33,770 nucleotides of DNA. Origin: an uncultured Oceanospirillaceae bacterium (lineage in GTDB: Bacteria; Pseudomonadota; Gammaproteobacteria; Pseudomonadales; Balneatricaceae). Shown piece after piece: positions 32,783 through 33,770 of the stretch (positions are counted from its first letter, which is position 1; each line of letters starts with the position of its first letter). Where the stretch lies: positions 1-33,770 of the forward strand of contig CAKZPE010000039.1 of NCBI GenBank assembly GCA_937138495.1, written 5' to 3'. Below the pieces are notes generated by a model. It was not told the DNA's origin and made no database searches. It saw only the letters and a list, made by a program, of their open reading frames with translations. The position numbers were made by a program, and so were the translations under genes.

Positions 32783-33685
32783 ATGCCCAGTCCCGATCAG
32801 ATTCTTGCGTTTGTCACCGCCGCCGAGCAGGGGTCCTTCTCTGCCGCAGCCCGCCGCCTGAATAAAGCCCAGTCGGCTGTCAGCCATGCCATTCAAAATC
32901 TGGAAATAGATCTTGGCATTGAGTTGTTTGACCGCAGCGCCCGCAGCCCAGCCCTTACCGCGGCAGGTAAAGCACTGTTACGTAAAGCCCATGCCCTCCT
33001 CCAGAGTCAACAGGAGTTCGTGGCTCATGCCACATCACTGAATGGGGCCAATGAAACAGAACTCTGTCTGGCCATTGCCCAAAGCGTCTGGGATTTGCCC
33101 CTGCTGGAGGTGCTCAGAGAATTCGAGCAGCAGTTTCCTTACGTGACTCTGGAACTGCTGGACCCTGGCAGCAGCGATGCTGCCGAGCTGATCCGTTCCG
33201 GCCGGGCGGATATCGGTCTGATGATGGAACAGGAAATCTATCCCAAGGGGTTTCGCTTCAGTGGTATCGGCTATGCCCGTTTATTGCCGGTCTGCCACCC
33301 GGATCATCCGCTGGTCGCGCAGCAGCCGGTGAGCCACCAGCAACTGCGACAACACCGTCAGCTGCTGGCCAGTAACCGGAATCCTGATGACCGCAGTCAT
33401 GACCGTCATCTGCTGAGCCCGGACCTGTGGCGCTTCGAGAGCCCGCACGTGATGCTGGAAGCCGTATGCGCAGGTCTTGGCTGGGCATTCCTGCATGAGT
33501 CGGTCATTCGTGAAAAACACAGCAACGGTGAACTGACGGTCTTACAGCTGGCTTACCAGCAGGTTGATGTCTTTCAGGGAATCGATGTGATCTGGACAGA
33601 ACATAAAGCACTTGGCTCCGCCGGCCAGTGGCTGCTTAACCGTTTACAGGCAATAAGAGGTAATCCCCCGTTACCGGATGCCTGA
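32783..33685 (+). CDS. LysR-family regulator, probable regulator of the PACE gene
   Basis: A 300-residue LysR protein with N-terminal helix-turn-helix (about residues 1-60; DQILAFVTAAEQGSFSAAARRLNKAQSAVSHAIQNLE) and a C-terminal periplasmic-binding-like effector domain. It starts 109 bases from the divergent PACE gene, and LysR genes commonly regulate their divergent neighbour, as AceR does for AceI. The inducer is unknown; a diamine is the contextual guess. The ribosome site is a weak ATAGG. Confidence 0.9.
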   Translation: MPSPDQILAFVTAAEQGSFSAAARRLNKAQSAVSHAIQNLEIDLGIELFDRSARSPALTAAGKALLRKAHALLQSQQEFVAHATSLNGANETELCLAIAQSVWDLPLLEVLREFEQQFPYVTLELLDPGSSDAAELIRSGRADIGLMMEQEIYPKGFRFSGIGYARLLPVCHPDHPLVAQQPVSHQQLRQHRQLLASNRNPDDRSHDRHLLSPDLWRFESPHVMLEAVCAGLGWAFLHESVIREKHSNGELTVLQLAYQQVDVFQGIDVIWTEHKALGSAGQWLLNRLQAIRGNPPLPDA

Positions 33686-33711
33686 ATTCAGATATAAAAA
33701 TGTATGGTTCC

Positions 33712-33746
33712 CCTCGTGATTGCAATACCCGATTGTGATCATGAGG
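33712..33746. repeat. Inverted repeat near window end
   Basis: CCTCGTGAT (33712-33720) and ATCATGAGG (33738-33746) pair with one G-T wobble over a 17-base loop. It lies between the LysR stop and a possible downstream start codon at 33760 (GGTGGAG upstream), too close to the edge to judge. Confidence 0.4.
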
Positions 33747-33770
33747 TGGAGTTGCGCTAATGTATTCGGC

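Noticed and set aside
33760..33770. Possible start of a further plus-strand gene (ATG at 33760)
   Set aside because: Only 11 bases remain in the window, too few to support a coding call.

Overview
The window looks like chromosome from a marine gammaproteobacterium, most likely Oceanospirillales (Amphritea/Neptuniibacter/Marinobacterium type). This rests on gene content: nitrous oxide reduction, sulfite oxidation, TRAP transport, a DUF3461 protein, and several enzymes typical of marine organosulfonate use. The genus is a guess. No insertion sequence, phage gene, tRNA, rRNA or CRISPR array was seen.

Layout. 1-3017 (minus): start of a nos operon, in transcription order a CusF-like copper protein, nosR and nosZ (cut by the window edge), behind two FNR/DNR-type boxes. 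3225-6323: a glutathione S-transferase, a SulP anion transporter with a STAS domain and a small possible ribbon-helix-helix protein. 6583-14340: an aldehyde dehydrogenase and a cytoplasmic sulfite dehydrogenase (soeABC), all minus, facing a divergent TauE/SafE exporter. 14671-18353: cobS-cobT and a DUF3461 gene. 18573-24810: a TRAP transporter, a divergent IclR regulator and a GMC flavoprotein dehydrogenase; this gene set resembles the isethionate (ise) system. 25195-28086: a MocR-type regulator, convergent with a cysteine-sulfinate-decarboxylase-like PLP enzyme. 28214-31963: a HypT/YjiE-like LysR regulator divergent from hpsN (sulfopropanediol dehydrogenase, HisD fold) followed by a DegT-family aminotransferase. 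32224-33685: a PACE efflux protein divergent from a LysR regulator.

How the parts fit. Inferred theme: dissimilation of C2/C3 organosulfonates (isethionate, DHPS, taurine-type compounds). The released sulfite would be oxidised by SoeABC or exported by TauE, and SulP may move sulfate. The desulfonating enzymes (Xsc, SuyAB) are not in the window, so this is a hypothesis.

Best non-coding signals: (1) at 31978-32192 (minus), a perfect 7-1-7 Fur box overlapping a sigma70-like promoter, followed by about 180 nt of structured non-coding sequence ending in a strong intrinsic terminator. This is a candidate Fur-controlled small RNA, a possible RyhB/PrrF analogue. (2) An 11-bp motif (AATGAGACTTT in gene sense) occurs upstream of the TRAP operon, iclR and the GMC gene, with a one-mismatch fourth copy; it is a candidate IclR operator that ties these genes into one regulon.
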